Shown piece after piece: positions 1 through 8,132 of a DNA stretch of 11,746 nucleotides (its first letter is position 1; every line of letters starts with the position of its first letter). The notes under the pieces were generated by a model, which worked only from the letters and a program-made list of their open reading frames with translations, was not told the origin of the DNA and made no database searches. The position numbers and the translations under genes are program-made. The stretch comes from Cellvibrionales bacterium UBA2034 (GTDB lineage: Bacteria > Pseudomonadota > Gammaproteobacteria > Pseudomonadales > UBA7239), in assembly GCA_002333095.1 (NCBI GenBank), contig DDBK01000079.1, forward strand, positions 3,826 through 15,571, in the 5' to 3' direction.

Positions 1-1
1 G

Positions 2-367
2 CTGTTACTCGGCGCACAGTCCGCTATCGGTTATGACAATGATCCACAAGCATTGACCGCCACAAAAGATAACGCCGAGCAGAATCACTGCGCTGAAAAA
101 TTGCAGATGAAGCTGGTGGAAACAAAAGGCGAAACCATTCGTGAACAGGCTGATGTGGTGCTCGCCAATATTCTTGCTGGCCCGCTGCGTGAGCTCGCAC
201 CATTGATTGCGCCACTGGTAAAACCGGGCGGTGATCTGGTGTTATCCGGCATCCTGGCGGAGCAGGCAGAAGAGGTGATGGCCGCCTACCGTACACTCGG
301 TTTTGGTTTTGAAACCCCGGCCATCCGCGAAGAGTGGGTGCGGCTGGTGGCAAAGCGTACAATGTGA
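2..367 (+). CDS. prmA: Ribosomal protein L11 methyltransferase, C-terminal part (5' end outside window)
   Basis: This is the last 121 residues of PrmA, the SAM-dependent enzyme that methylates ribosomal protein L11 in the cytoplasm. The reading frame is open to the left edge, so the start lies outside the window; the full family is usually about 290-300 residues. Visible landmarks are the end of SAM motif I and the acidic loop (AIGYDNDPQALTATKDNA), the hallmark PrmA segment ADVVLANILAGPL (residues 50-62 of the fragment), then KPGGDLVLSGIL and a C-terminal EEWVRLVAKR strand. It ends in TGA at 365-367. A gap of 64 bases separates it from the response regulator, with no clear terminator hairpin, so read-through into the next gene is possible. 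prmA is a conserved housekeeping gene and probably marks the chromosomal border of the glycan locus. Confidence 0.95.
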   Translation: MLLGAQSAIGYDNDPQALTATKDNAEQNHCAEKLQMKLVETKGETIREQADVVLANILAGPLRELAPLIAPLVKPGGDLVLSGILAEQAEEVMAAYRTLGFGFETPAIREEWVRLVAKRTM

Positions 368-431
368 AAACATACCGGATGATGAATACATACTGCATGC
401 CGTCACCTGATCTGCAACATGGGTACAACCC

Positions 432-1799
432 GTGAGCCGTATCCTGATCGTCGAAGATGAAGAGATCATCCGCCATGCGCTGAAAAAAGTGCTCGCGCGC
501 CAGCAATTCGAGGTGGTGGAAGCGGGCAGTGTGGCGGAAGCGCTGGTATTGCAACCTGACAGCTTTGATCTGGTGATCAGCGATTTGCGGTTGCCGGGCG
601 CGCCAGGCACGGATCTGCTCAGCCGCTGCGGCAATACGCCGGTGGTGATCATGACCAGCTATGCGAGCATGCGCTCTGCAGTGGATGCCATGAAACTCGG
701 CGCAGTGGATTACATCGCCAAACCATTCGACCACGATGAAATGCTCAATACGGTGCGTCGTGTGCTGGGGCAGGGCGCTGCTGTGTCGCGCAAACCGCAA
801 CAGGACAGCACTGCTATTGGAGAAGGTGAAAGCTTGCCCGGTGTGATCGGTGACAGCCCGGTGATGCAGGCGCTGTACAGCAAGATCAGCAAAGTGGCGC
901 CGACTGACGCCACGGTGCTGATTTGTGGCGAAACCGGTACGGGCAAAGAGTTGATTGCGAACGCGATTCACCGCGCCAGTCCACGGGCAAATCACGCACT
1001 CATTTGTGTGAACTGCGCTGCCATTCCGGAAAACCTGATCGAGGCAGAATTATTCGGTCACGAGAAAGGCGCGTTCACCGGTGCAAACCAGGCGCGCGAA
1101 GGGTTGATCGCAGCAGCAGACGGCGGCACATTATTTCTCGATGAAATTGGCGAGCTGCCCCTCGAAGCGCAAGCGCGCTTATTGCGCGTGCTGCAGGAAG
1201 GCGACGTGCGCGCCATCGGTTCCGTCACATCACGCATAGTCAACGTGCGCCTGATTGCCGCCACACACCGCGATTTGCTGAAGATGTGTGGCGAGAACAC
1301 GTTTCGTGAAGATCTGTATTTCCGTATCAATGTTGTGCAGTTGAATCTGCCGGCACTGCGCGAACGCGGCAGCGACATCCTGTTGATCGCACGATTATTG
1401 CTCGCCCGCTATTGTGACAAACTGGCTCGGCCACGCCTTGCTTTTTCCAGGGCTGCCGAACAAGCAATCCTCGGCTACCCGTGGCCTGGCAATGTGCGCG
1501 AGCTGGACAATATTATCCAGCGCGCCGTCATCCTGTGTGACCAGCCCGGCGAACTGGGTGCTGAACAACTGGAGCTACGCCAACCGGAATCCCAACAGAT
1601 GGCACTGCCTCATGCGGATGTTGCAAAAAAGCAGCCTGCATCGCTGGACGATTATTTTGTGCGTTTTGTACTCGACCACCAGAATGAATTATCTGAAACT
1701 GAAATTGCAGCGCGCCTCGGGATCAGCCGCAAGAATTTATGGGAACGCCGCCAGAAAATGGGCATTCCCCGCCCACGCGGTGGGCGACAACCGGCATGA
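432..1799 (+). CDS. Sigma-54-dependent response regulator (NtrC type: receiver, AAA+, Fis-type HTH)
   Basis: A 455-residue cytoplasmic transcription activator with the full NtrC architecture. The receiver domain (about residues 1-115) has the acidic pocket E8/D9, phospho-acceptor D51 in VISDLRLPG, T75 and K97 in AKPFD. The AAA+ domain (about 137-370) has Walker A GETGTGKE (166-173), the sigma-54-contacting GAFTGA loop (213-218), Walker B LFLDEIGE (234-241) and the sensor-2 segment WPGNVREL. A Fis-like helix-turn-helix ends the protein (about 419-445: ETEIAARLGISRKNLWERR). All key residues are present, so it should be a phosphorylation-controlled, ATP-driven activator. The start is GTG at 432, which gives a normal receiver N-terminus; I see no strong Shine-Dalgarno. 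No histidine kinase is encoded nearby, so its sensor is unknown. Its stop overlaps the start of the dual kinase gene (ATGA at 1796-1799), so the regulator is probably made together with LPS-type genes. That it controls them is inference. Confidence 0.94.
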   Translation: MSRILIVEDEEIIRHALKKVLARQQFEVVEAGSVAEALVLQPDSFDLVISDLRLPGAPGTDLLSRCGNTPVVIMTSYASMRSAVDAMKLGAVDYIAKPFDHDEMLNTVRRVLGQGAAVSRKPQQDSTAIGEGESLPGVIGDSPVMQALYSKISKVAPTDATVLICGETGTGKELIANAIHRASPRANHALICVNCAAIPENLIEAELFGHEKGAFTGANQAREGLIAAADGGTLFLDEIGELPLEAQARLLRVLQEGDVRAIGSVTSRIVNVRLIAATHRDLLKMCGENTFREDLYFRINVVQLNLPALRERGSDILLIARLLLARYCDKLARPRLAFSRAAEQAILGYPWPGNVRELDNIIQRAVILCDQPGELGAEQLELRQPESQQMALPHADVAKKQPASLDDYFVRFVLDHQNELSETEIAARLGISRKNLWERRQKMGIPRPRGGRQPA

Positions 1800-3160
1800 T
1801 GCAAACCCTCACTTCCTTGCAAAACGGCGAGCGTAGTATTTCAACGCCATTTCATATTGCATTGCCAGACGGCAGTGCATTGTCTTGCACAGAAACACTG
1901 CGCCTGCTGCCGGGCAAGCGTCTGGTAATGCGCGCCGAACACCAGGGCGAACCCGTACTGGCCAAGATTTTTTTTGATGCCCGACACCTTGGAAAAGAAC
2001 TGGATGGCTATGCCATATTACGAAACACTGGCGTTGCCACACCTGCGCTCCTGGCTGACTATCCAGTCGGGCAGGGTGGTATTTGCCTGTATCAATTTAT
2101 CGACAATGCCGAGTCACTCGATGCGCTATGGCTAACAGCCAGCACTGCAAAAAAAGCACTGCTGCTGGACAAACTATTGCCCGCCTTGCAGCAATGTTAC
2201 CAACAACAGGTTTTGCAGAAAGACCTTCACCTTGGCAATTTTTTATTGCAAGACGACACACTGTTTGTGCTTGATCCGGCCAGCTGCGCAACATTTGGTG
2301 CTGAAAACGAACAGCAAGCCAATCTCGCATTGCTCTTGGCACAGCTGCCGTTTGCAGACTGGCAACCGGGACTGGAAAAAATCCAGGCGGCATTCGCTGT
2401 TACAGCAGACAGCCATCTGACCTTGCTCGCCCAACAACAATGGCAGCAGCGCCAGCACCAATATCTGAAAAAAATATTTCGGGAATGCAGCGATGTGGCT
2501 GATATTGGCATGGAGTCCCTGCGCATTCTGTGTCGCCGCACACAATTAACCGATTCGCTGGCAGCGCGTCTGCGTGATCCTGCATCCCTCATTGACGGCG
2601 CAACGGTGCTGAAAAATGGCAACTCGGCAAAAGTATTCCTGACAGAGATAGACGGCAGGAAACTGGTGGTGAAGCAGTACATCAACAAGGATTGGCTGCG
2701 CAAGATTCGCCGTGCATTCCGGCCATCCCGGGCGGCGCGCAGCTGGTACTATTCCCACGCATTGGCTTTTTCGGGCATTGCTGTGCCTGCGCCGGTTGCG
2801 CTGGTCGAGCAAAAAACCGGACCCTTTGTCACGTCTGCCTGGTATATCTGTGAATACTGTGACGGGGAAGATTTGCTGCGCAGCTGGCAAGAACGCGAGC
2901 CCACCGTGGAAGAATTGTCTTGCCTTCACACGTTGTTTTTAACATTGCGCATTATCCGCACTAGCCATGGCGATATGAAGGCCAGTAACCTGCTCTCGAC
3001 TGGCGGGACAATCTCACTGATTGATTATGATGGCGCGCGCGAACACAACAACCTGCCATCACTCCATCGCGCCATCGCAGCAGACAAACAGCGCTTCCTG
3101 CAAAACTGGGCAGCCAACCCTGCATTGCAACACAAACTGGCGGAGCTGTTGGACGTATGA
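1796..3160 (+). CDS. Tandem LPS-kinase-like protein (two Kdo/WaaP/InaA-type kinase domains)
   Basis: A 454-residue protein containing two protein-kinase-like units of the family that phosphorylates LPS core sugars, probably acting at the cytoplasmic face of the inner membrane. Domain 1 (about residues 20-225) has a candidate ATP lysine in VLAKIFF (K57), a catalytic-loop segment QKDLHLGNFL (D143, N148) and a metal-binding Asp in VLDPAS (D160). Domain 2 (about 255-454) has VVKQY (K293), a clean HGDMKASNLL loop (D393, N398) and LIDYD (D410). In domain 1 the histidine of the H-x-D loop is replaced by Gln, so the domain may be divergent or regulatory. Single WaaP/InaA-type kinases are usually about 230-280 residues, so this resembles two fused kinases. 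A basic stretch (about 299-316) may aid membrane association. I chose ATG 1796 because it overlaps the previous stop (ATGA) and because the 19 residues encoded upstream in frame lie wholly inside the regulator gene. Substrate sugar unknown. Confidence 0.85.
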   Translation: MMQTLTSLQNGERSISTPFHIALPDGSALSCTETLRLLPGKRLVMRAEHQGEPVLAKIFFDARHLGKELDGYAILRNTGVATPALLADYPVGQGGICLYQFIDNAESLDALWLTASTAKKALLLDKLLPALQQCYQQQVLQKDLHLGNFLLQDDTLFVLDPASCATFGAENEQQANLALLLAQLPFADWQPGLEKIQAAFAVTADSHLTLLAQQQWQQRQHQYLKKIFRECSDVADIGMESLRILCRRTQLTDSLAARLRDPASLIDGATVLKNGNSAKVFLTEIDGRKLVVKQYINKDWLRKIRRAFRPSRAARSWYYSHALAFSGIAVPAPVALVEQKTGPFVTSAWYICEYCDGEDLLRSWQEREPTVEELSCLHTLFLTLRIIRTSHGDMKASNLLSTGGTISLIDYDGAREHNNLPSLHRAIAADKQRFLQNWAANPALQHKLAELLDV

Positions 3161-4275
3161 GTACCGCTACCAGACATGCACTCCATATCGTGCACGGGTA
3201 TAACGAGCCGTTCCTGTCGCTCAGCAACCAGTACAGTCGCGCACTGCAATCGGATGGATGGCAAGTCACAACGGTTTATCTGACCGGCGCTGCGGACGAA
3301 ACCATTCGCCAGAAAACTATTGCCAACAACGTAGTATTTTTCGACACGCCTGACAGCAAGATGAAGGGGCTAAAGCTCGGGCTATTGCTCCGTATACGCA
3401 AACTGGTTTTACAGCACGACATAAAGTTGATTATCGCGCAGCGCTACAAATCACTGTATCTGGCGCTACTCGGCAGCACGGGCACAACCATTCCTGTGCT
3501 CGGCGTTGCGCATGCGTTTGGTGTGCTGAAATCAGCCAGCAGAAGACTATTATTGAAATGCTTTCGTTCGCGTTTAACTATGGCAGGTGTGTCTGAAGCA
3601 GTGACACGTGATATGCGAAGCCATGGGGAAAACTTGCGGTTTGTTGCGCTGCACAACTGTATTGATACAGAAGCGTTGGAGCCTAAATTACTCTCACGCA
3701 CAGATTCCAGAAAAAAACTGCAACTGGCAGATACGGAATTCGTATTTGCCAATGTCGGCCGACTACACGATGACAAGGATCAGGCAACAATCATCCGTGG
3801 TTTTGCATTAATTTCTGATAAATACGCCAATGCAAAACTGCTCCTGGTTGGCAAAGGCAAGCGTGAAACACAATATCAGGCATTGATAGAACAATTGAAT
3901 TTACAGGGCAGGGTAGTGCTGACAGGAGCCGTCCCCGATGCTGCCACATTGTTCCCGGCATTTGATGTGTATGTATCTGCATCCGATCGCGAACCATTCG
4001 GTATTGTGTTGACGGAAGCAATGCTCGCACGCATTCCTGTAATCAGCACCGACTGCGGTGGCGCGCCAGAAGTGCTGGGCACACACGCCCTGTATTTTTC
4101 GCGCGGAGATGCGCCCGCACTTGCACGGCAGATGACGCATATGCTCAACCAGACCGCTGGACAACGGGCCGCTGCGGGAGAGCAGCTGTTTGCAAGGCTG
4201 CAACAACACTTTTCATTCCCGCCTTTTTGCCAGCGTTTGCTGACGCTGGTCCGATCACTGGTGAACCCGTCATGA
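3157..4275 (+). CDS. Glycosyltransferase, GT4 family (GT-B fold)
   Basis: A 372-residue retaining-type glycosyltransferase that would move a sugar from a nucleotide donor to a growing lipid-linked oligosaccharide in the cytoplasm. The N-terminal Rossmann half opens with LHIVHGYNEP and contains LGVAHAFG (about 116-122), a typical acceptor-side loop. The C-terminal half has the family landmarks: FANVGRLHDDKDQ (198-209), LLLVGKG (about 228-234), GAVPD and the donor-binding E-x7-E element EPFGIVLTE (E279 and E287), followed by PVISTDCGGAPEVL. Length and motif order match complete GT4 enzymes. It starts at ATG 3157, overlapping the kinase stop by four bases, and ends in an ATGA overlap with the next gene, so it is probably translated in step with both. 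The kinase neighbour suggests LPS core assembly. The sugar donor cannot be read from the sequence. Confidence 0.92.
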   Translation: MSTATRHALHIVHGYNEPFLSLSNQYSRALQSDGWQVTTVYLTGAADETIRQKTIANNVVFFDTPDSKMKGLKLGLLLRIRKLVLQHDIKLIIAQRYKSLYLALLGSTGTTIPVLGVAHAFGVLKSASRRLLLKCFRSRLTMAGVSEAVTRDMRSHGENLRFVALHNCIDTEALEPKLLSRTDSRKKLQLADTEFVFANVGRLHDDKDQATIIRGFALISDKYANAKLLLVGKGKRETQYQALIEQLNLQGRVVLTGAVPDAATLFPAFDVYVSASDREPFGIVLTEAMLARIPVISTDCGGAPEVLGTHALYFSRGDAPALARQMTHMLNQTAGQRAAAGEQLFARLQQHFSFPPFCQRLLTLVRSLVNPS

Positions 4276-5225
4276 AACTGCTTTTTCTGGTGCAGAAAGA
4301 ACAGCGCGTCATCCTCGACCGTTTTTATGACAGCATCGGTCGCCACGCGGGTGAATGCGATATCCGCTGGCTGGATTCAGCCGAACAGGCCGACCTGAAA
4401 CGCTATTTCCGTGAACAGGTGAATCCCGGACACTACGACAGGATTCTGTTTTTCCTGCGCTTCAAGAAAGAAATGCGCCAGTGGCGCTTCATTCGCACAC
4501 TGCCGAATCTTGCCATTCTTGAACACGATGCTTACCAGAACTACATTCCGAACAAATACGCTGGCAAGTATGCGCGCCACTACCATCGCATGCCGTGGGT
4601 AAGGGTGCTGTCATCGGGCGCCCATGTCACGCAACGCTTGCAACAGGAAAATATTGATGCCGTATTCATACCCAAGGGATACGACCAGGCACTGATCCAG
4701 AACCAGCACAAACCACGCACTATCGAACTCGGATTTGTCGGCAGCCTGAAGAGTGGCGTTTACCAGCAGCGCAAGGCGTTCCTTGAGTCACTGGCCGAGA
4801 CTGAAAAGATGGAAATCGTGCGCACGAAATCCGGGCAGGATTATGTCGACAAGCTGAACAGCATCCGGTTCTTTATCAGTGCTGATATCGGCATGGGCGA
4901 ATACATGATCAAGAATTTCGAAGCAATGGCTGCAGGCTGCGTGCTATTCGGCTGGCGGCAAGGCAACGGCGAGGAAGAAACACTCGGCTTTCATGACATG
5001 GAAAATATTGTGCTGTATTCCAGTATGGAAGAGTGTCGGGAGAAAATCCGGCAATTGCGCGCTGATCCCGCACTGGCCGACCGCATTGCCCTGGCCGGGC
5101 AAACCCTGGTCGAACAACAATACAGTTTTGACGTGCTGGGCAGAAAAACAGCAGAAGCACTACAAGCACCCCTGCGTCGGCCTGAAGATTTTCCGCTTAC
5201 AGTCTGGCAGCGATTATTTGGCTGA
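4272..5225 (+). CDS. Glycosyltransferase, GT1-like C-terminal domain (CgeB-like)
   Basis: A 317-residue putative glycosyltransferase. The N-terminal half (MKLLFLVQKE onward) is a divergent Rossmann-like region with no strong motif. The C-terminal half resembles the Glycos_transf_1_2 type domain: LGFVGSLKSGVYQQRKAFL (about 153-171), then DKLNSIRFFIS, GEYMIKNFEAMAAGCVLF (about 209-226) and a final QTLVEQQYSF segment before the end. The start at ATG 4272 is preferred over an in-frame upstream ATG at 4227 because it makes an ATGA overlap with the GT4 stop and gives a normal hydrophobic first strand. It is the last gene of the + strand run. Its final 29 bases overlap the end of the convergent - strand gene, and no hairpin terminator separates the two. 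It probably adds a sugar to the same core glycan as its neighbour; donor and acceptor are unknown. Confidence 0.82.
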   Translation: MKLLFLVQKEQRVILDRFYDSIGRHAGECDIRWLDSAEQADLKRYFREQVNPGHYDRILFFLRFKKEMRQWRFIRTLPNLAILEHDAYQNYIPNKYAGKYARHYHRMPWVRVLSSGAHVTQRLQQENIDAVFIPKGYDQALIQNQHKPRTIELGFVGSLKSGVYQQRKAFLESLAETEKMEIVRTKSGQDYVDKLNSIRFFISADIGMGEYMIKNFEAMAAGCVLFGWRQGNGEEETLGFHDMENIVLYSSMEECREKIRQLRADPALADRIALAGQTLVEQQYSFDVLGRKTAEALQAPLRRPEDFPLTVWQRLFG

Positions 5226-6288
5226 GATACTGCCTGGCATTTTCCAGACACTCTGATCCAAGGAGTGTTTTTGCAAACCGATTGCTGAACAACTGATCGT
5301 CGAACAGCCTGCAGTCCGCTGCAGATCGCGGCTTCACTTTTTCCAGGTAGTTTTCTACTGCTTTCTGCTGCCATACATCACAGCAAGCCCGATCAAACGG
5401 ATTGCGATACGGATAGCGCCCGTAAAGTAACTCCAGCAGCAATTGCCTGTCGCGCCTTGTCACCAGCAGGCATGCCAGTTTTGCCAGTGTGCGCACAAAC
5501 GCAGGAGGTTTTGGCAATACCGGTGTTACGCGAAGAAAATCGTTACGTGCGGCCGCTGTGTCCCAGTGATTGCCGTGGCGTTTGATAAACGCAAACGCCT
5601 TTGCGCGGAACAATTGCTTACGGCTCCAGTAGTGTTTGATGACGCCTGAATCTTCTACCAGCATTGCTCTGGTCGACGCAGCCATGCCCAATACAAGCTG
5701 CTCCGTTGTCAGGCTGCGGCCGGATGCCGGGTACACCACATCATTCAATGCCAACGCAATATCCAGCACGTCACTGTTACTGCGAGAAATGCCGAAAAGC
5801 CCGGAATTGATGACCGGAATTTTTTTCGGGTCGATGCCGAATTGCGCAAGCAGCGCCGCAACAGCAGGATCGTTAGCTGTGACGGCTGGCAACTGGCTGT
5901 CATACAGCTCATCTGCCAGACAGGTCTTGTCATCCACTGCATCAAACAACAATGCGGGATCACGCAGGAAAAATGTATCTGTGTCGATAAAAACTGTTTT
6001 TTCCGCCAATGGCACAGCATGCTGCAACAGGCACAATTTGGCGCGATGGTGATAACGCAACGGGCCATACCATTGCTGCAGTGTTTCTTCTGGCAGGGCA
6101 TGCACCTGTACCGGCAATCCTTCGTAGTAAAGCGGCGCATCGGTGTATACGCTGATCATGAAGCCGGGGTCTGTCGAGCCCCGATACAGTGCGGATAAAA
6201 TGCTGAACCGCGCCTCGGCGTGATAGGCCTCGTCTGGCCCATACACCAGATACAACAACTGGTTCGTGCTGGCAGTTATGTTTGTCAT
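5197..6288 (-). CDS. GT-A type glycosyltransferase with DTD metal motif (GT8-like)
   Basis: A 363-residue putative nucleotide-sugar-dependent transferase, cytoplasmic, last gene of the - strand set. Near the N-terminus LLYLVYGPDEAYHAEARFSI is the first strand and loop. KTVFIDTDTFFLRDP carries the metal-binding D-x-D (D102, D104), NSGLFGISR (161-169) is the typical strand after the catalytic pocket, and TTEQLVL (about 194-200) and VIKHYW (about 216-221) match later conserved spots of GT8-like folds. The remaining C-terminal part (about 240-363) has no motif I recognise. The start ATG at 6288-6286 overlaps the preceding GT2 stop (ATGA on the - strand, 6288-6285). The 3' end runs 29 bases into the end of the + strand glycosyltransferase, with which it converges. 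Family assignment is tentative; it could be a more general nucleotide-diphospho-sugar transferase. Sugar and acceptor are unknown. Confidence 0.8.
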   Translation of the reverse strand: MTNITASTNQLLYLVYGPDEAYHAEARFSILSALYRGSTDPGFMISVYTDAPLYYEGLPVQVHALPEETLQQWYGPLRYHHRAKLCLLQHAVPLAEKTVFIDTDTFFLRDPALLFDAVDDKTCLADELYDSQLPAVTANDPAVAALLAQFGIDPKKIPVINSGLFGISRSNSDVLDIALALNDVVYPASGRSLTTEQLVLGMAASTRAMLVEDSGVIKHYWSRKQLFRAKAFAFIKRHGNHWDTAAARNDFLRVTPVLPKPPAFVRTLAKLACLLVTRRDRQLLLELLYGRYPYRNPFDRACCDVWQQKAVENYLEKVKPRSAADCRLFDDQLFSNRFAKTLLGSECLENARQYLSQIIAARL

Positions 6289-7154
6289 GGCTTTAACAGG
6301 TGTAACAGTCCGCGCCAGACTTTCTTATTGAATGATGCGAGAGGGATATCCACCAGAATTTCCCTGGCCAGTTTTTTATCGTGCTTGGCAGCTGTGAGAA
6401 AATAGCCGCGCAACATATCGAGATGCACTTGCGGGTACAACGGATGTTCACGGTAATCTGCAATCGTCTTCATCATGGACTCATACATGTAACGCACATT
6501 CTTGTAGGAATTGCTCGCATGTTTGCGGTAATGCATCAGCACTTCACCCAGGCCAACCATACGGTAGCCCCGTGAGGTCAGTTTGAACCACATATACATA
6601 TCTTCCAGTGGAATCGCAGGGTTCCAGCCGCCTTCGCGGTCGAGTACGTCCTTCCGGATCATGCAGGTGGATGCCACAATGCCAGGGCCGGTATTGGCAA
6701 ACAAATGTTCAAAGGTGATTTCACGTTGTGGCGGTGATTTCTGGCGGCCAGTGATGACAGCGCCATTACTGTCAATATTGATGGCATTGCCACCGCATAC
6801 CGCCACATCCGGGTTGGCCTCCATAAATGCCACTTGTTTTGCTGTTTTCTCTGGCAGCATGATGTCATCCGAACCAAACTGGCAGATGTATTTTCCCGTA
6901 GCCAGAGCGAGTGCCTGGTTCAATGTATCCGACAATCCTGAATTCTGCTTCGCAATAAATATGAATGGCTTGCCGCTTGCCGCTGCTTCGCTGTGCAGTT
7001 TTTCCAGCACACCGGCAGTGCCATCGGGCGAGCCATCATCCAGCACAATCAATTCAATATTCGGGTAGGTTTGCGCCAATACACTGCGCACACACGCTTC
7101 GATATAGCGCTCGTGTTTATACGCAGAAATCAATACAGAGACTAACGGTGTCAT
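6285..7154 (-). CDS. Glycosyltransferase, GT2 family
   Basis: A 289-residue inverting glycosyltransferase of the GT-A fold. VSVLISAYKHERYIEACVRS opens the domain. LIVLDDGSPDGT (36-46) binds the nucleotide, YICQFGSDDIMLPE places the S-D-D metal site at 95-97, and PLEDMYMWFKL (about 182-192) supplies the ED catalytic-base region. A VLMHYRKHASN segment follows, as in many polysaccharide GT2 enzymes. I chose ATG 7154, not the in-frame start at 7217, for three reasons: a strong Shine-Dalgarno (GGAGAAGG at 7164-7157) sits 2 bases upstream, the start makes an ATGA overlap with the preceding stop, and the protein then begins directly at the first strand. It lies between another GT2 gene and a GT8-like gene, both joined by 4-base overlaps, so the three are very likely co-translated. 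Donor sugar unknown. Confidence 0.93.
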   Translation of the reverse strand: MTPLVSVLISAYKHERYIEACVRSVLAQTYPNIELIVLDDGSPDGTAGVLEKLHSEAAASGKPFIFIAKQNSGLSDTLNQALALATGKYICQFGSDDIMLPEKTAKQVAFMEANPDVAVCGGNAINIDSNGAVITGRQKSPPQREITFEHLFANTGPGIVASTCMIRKDVLDREGGWNPAIPLEDMYMWFKLTSRGYRMVGLGEVLMHYRKHASNSYKNVRYMYESMMKTIADYREHPLYPQVHLDMLRGYFLTAAKHDKKLAREILVDIPLASFNKKVWRGLLHLLKP

Positions 7155-8119
7155 CGCCTTCTCCAGCGTGCGCCTTTTGCCAGCGTGAAACAGCGCGTGA
7201 GTCGGAGCTTGCGGCAATAGCGGTGTTTGCTACCCAGTTTACGCAGCAGATTGAATAGGCGCAGGTTAAAAAACACCTGGTCATAACGTGCCATTTCTGC
7301 AGGTATTTCTGCGATATCCTGTAATAAACCCTCATCACATACGCCGTGTGCTTTCAGTGCTTCACTCGCACGGGGTGCGCGATCCAGCACATACCGGATA
7401 CGTTGCTGCTGCTGGAACCGGTGTGTTCGCCGCTCGGCATTGCGATCAACAATCGCTTGCTTGCGCGCGGATTCCCCAGCAAGCCCCGCATTGGTATGGT
7501 TGCCGCCGTGGATGCGGTGATATACCAATGGCTCATCACAAAACTGTAAGCCACCAAAACAGGATGCCGCCAGCGCCAACTGATGATCAAAAATAAAATC
7601 GTCGGTGAATGGCAAAACCATTGATAGCAGTGAACGGTGAAACAGCAATGCATGACCCGATACGGCGTTCTTGAAAAATAATGGTACGGTTTTAGTGATG
7701 TCGGGGCCTGGCTTGATATTGAGTGATTCGAATAGCGTAAAGCCGATACTGTTACCTGCTGCATCAATAAGTGCGCTATCCGAGTAGACGCCAACGGCAC
7801 AGCCCAGCAGTGACAGCTGCTTTTCGATTTTATCACTGCGCCAGATATCATCCTGATCGGAAATAGCGATGTACATGCCGGTAGCGCGCTCAAGCGCACC
7901 GCCGAGGTTAGCGTGCAGCCCGACATTTTTTTCGTGCCGAATCAGTACAATGCGAGGATCCTTCGCTGCGTATCGTTGCGCAATTGCCCAAGTATCATCG
8001 GTGGATGCGTCATCACTCAAGATAATCTCAAGCCCGGTATACGTCTGCGCTAGGATTGAATCGAGCTGCGCGGCAAGGTATTTCGCGCCGTTGTAGGTGG
8101 TTACTATTATTGAAATCAT
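7151..8119 (-). CDS. Glycosyltransferase, GT2 family (rhamnosyltransferase-like)
   Basis: A 322-residue inverting GT2 enzyme. Landmarks are MISIIVTTYNGAKYL at the start, IILSDDASTDDT (32-43), the metal motif SDQDDIW (87-93), a VSGHALLFHR acceptor-loop segment and FIFDHQLALAA in the catalytic-base position. The DQDDIW form is common in rhamnosyltransferases and related O-antigen or capsule enzymes; that specificity is only a suggestion. The tail is strongly basic (ends KGARWRRR), which may help bind the inner membrane. The start at 8119 has an excellent Shine-Dalgarno, GGAGG at 8129-8125. An 8-base perfect inverted repeat lies just upstream of it, so expression of this gene and the two coupled to it may be set here. 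The stop overlaps the next GT2 start by four bases. Confidence 0.92.
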   Translation of the reverse strand: MISIIVTTYNGAKYLAAQLDSILAQTYTGLEIILSDDASTDDTWAIAQRYAAKDPRIVLIRHEKNVGLHANLGGALERATGMYIAISDQDDIWRSDKIEKQLSLLGCAVGVYSDSALIDAAGNSIGFTLFESLNIKPGPDITKTVPLFFKNAVSGHALLFHRSLLSMVLPFTDDFIFDHQLALAASCFGGLQFCDEPLVYHRIHGGNHTNAGLAGESARKQAIVDRNAERRTHRFQQQQRIRYVLDRAPRASEALKAHGVCDEGLLQDIAEIPAEMARYDQVFFNLRLFNLLRKLGSKHRYCRKLRLTRCFTLAKGARWRRR

Positions 8120-8124
8120 TGCAA

Positions 8125-8129
8125 CCTCC
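8125..8129 (-). promoter_or_regulatory. Strong ribosome binding site for the GT2 gene starting at 8119
   Basis: GGAGG on the - strand, 5 bases before the ATG. It supports the start at 8119. It begins 3 bases after the downstream arm of the inverted repeat at 8133-8160, so a hairpin there could affect ribosome access. Confidence 0.7.
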
Positions 8130-8132
8130 GCA

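Noticed and set aside
368..431. Sigma-54 promoter upstream of the response regulator, and likewise in the gaps at 8120-8180, 9285-9413 and 11207-11317
   Set aside because: Reading by eye I found no GG-N10-GC spacing with TGGC/TGC flanks in these gaps; a matrix scan could still find a degenerate site.
24..995. Long - strand open frame opposite prmA and the response regulator
   Set aside because: It spans two clearly conserved + strand genes and their gap, has no domain-like pattern and is rich in His/Arg/Ala as expected from an antisense frame.
7155..7217. Upstream in-frame start for the GT2 gene at 6285-7154
   Set aside because: The start at 7154 has GGAGAAGG just upstream and an ATGA overlap, and the protein then begins at the first conserved strand.
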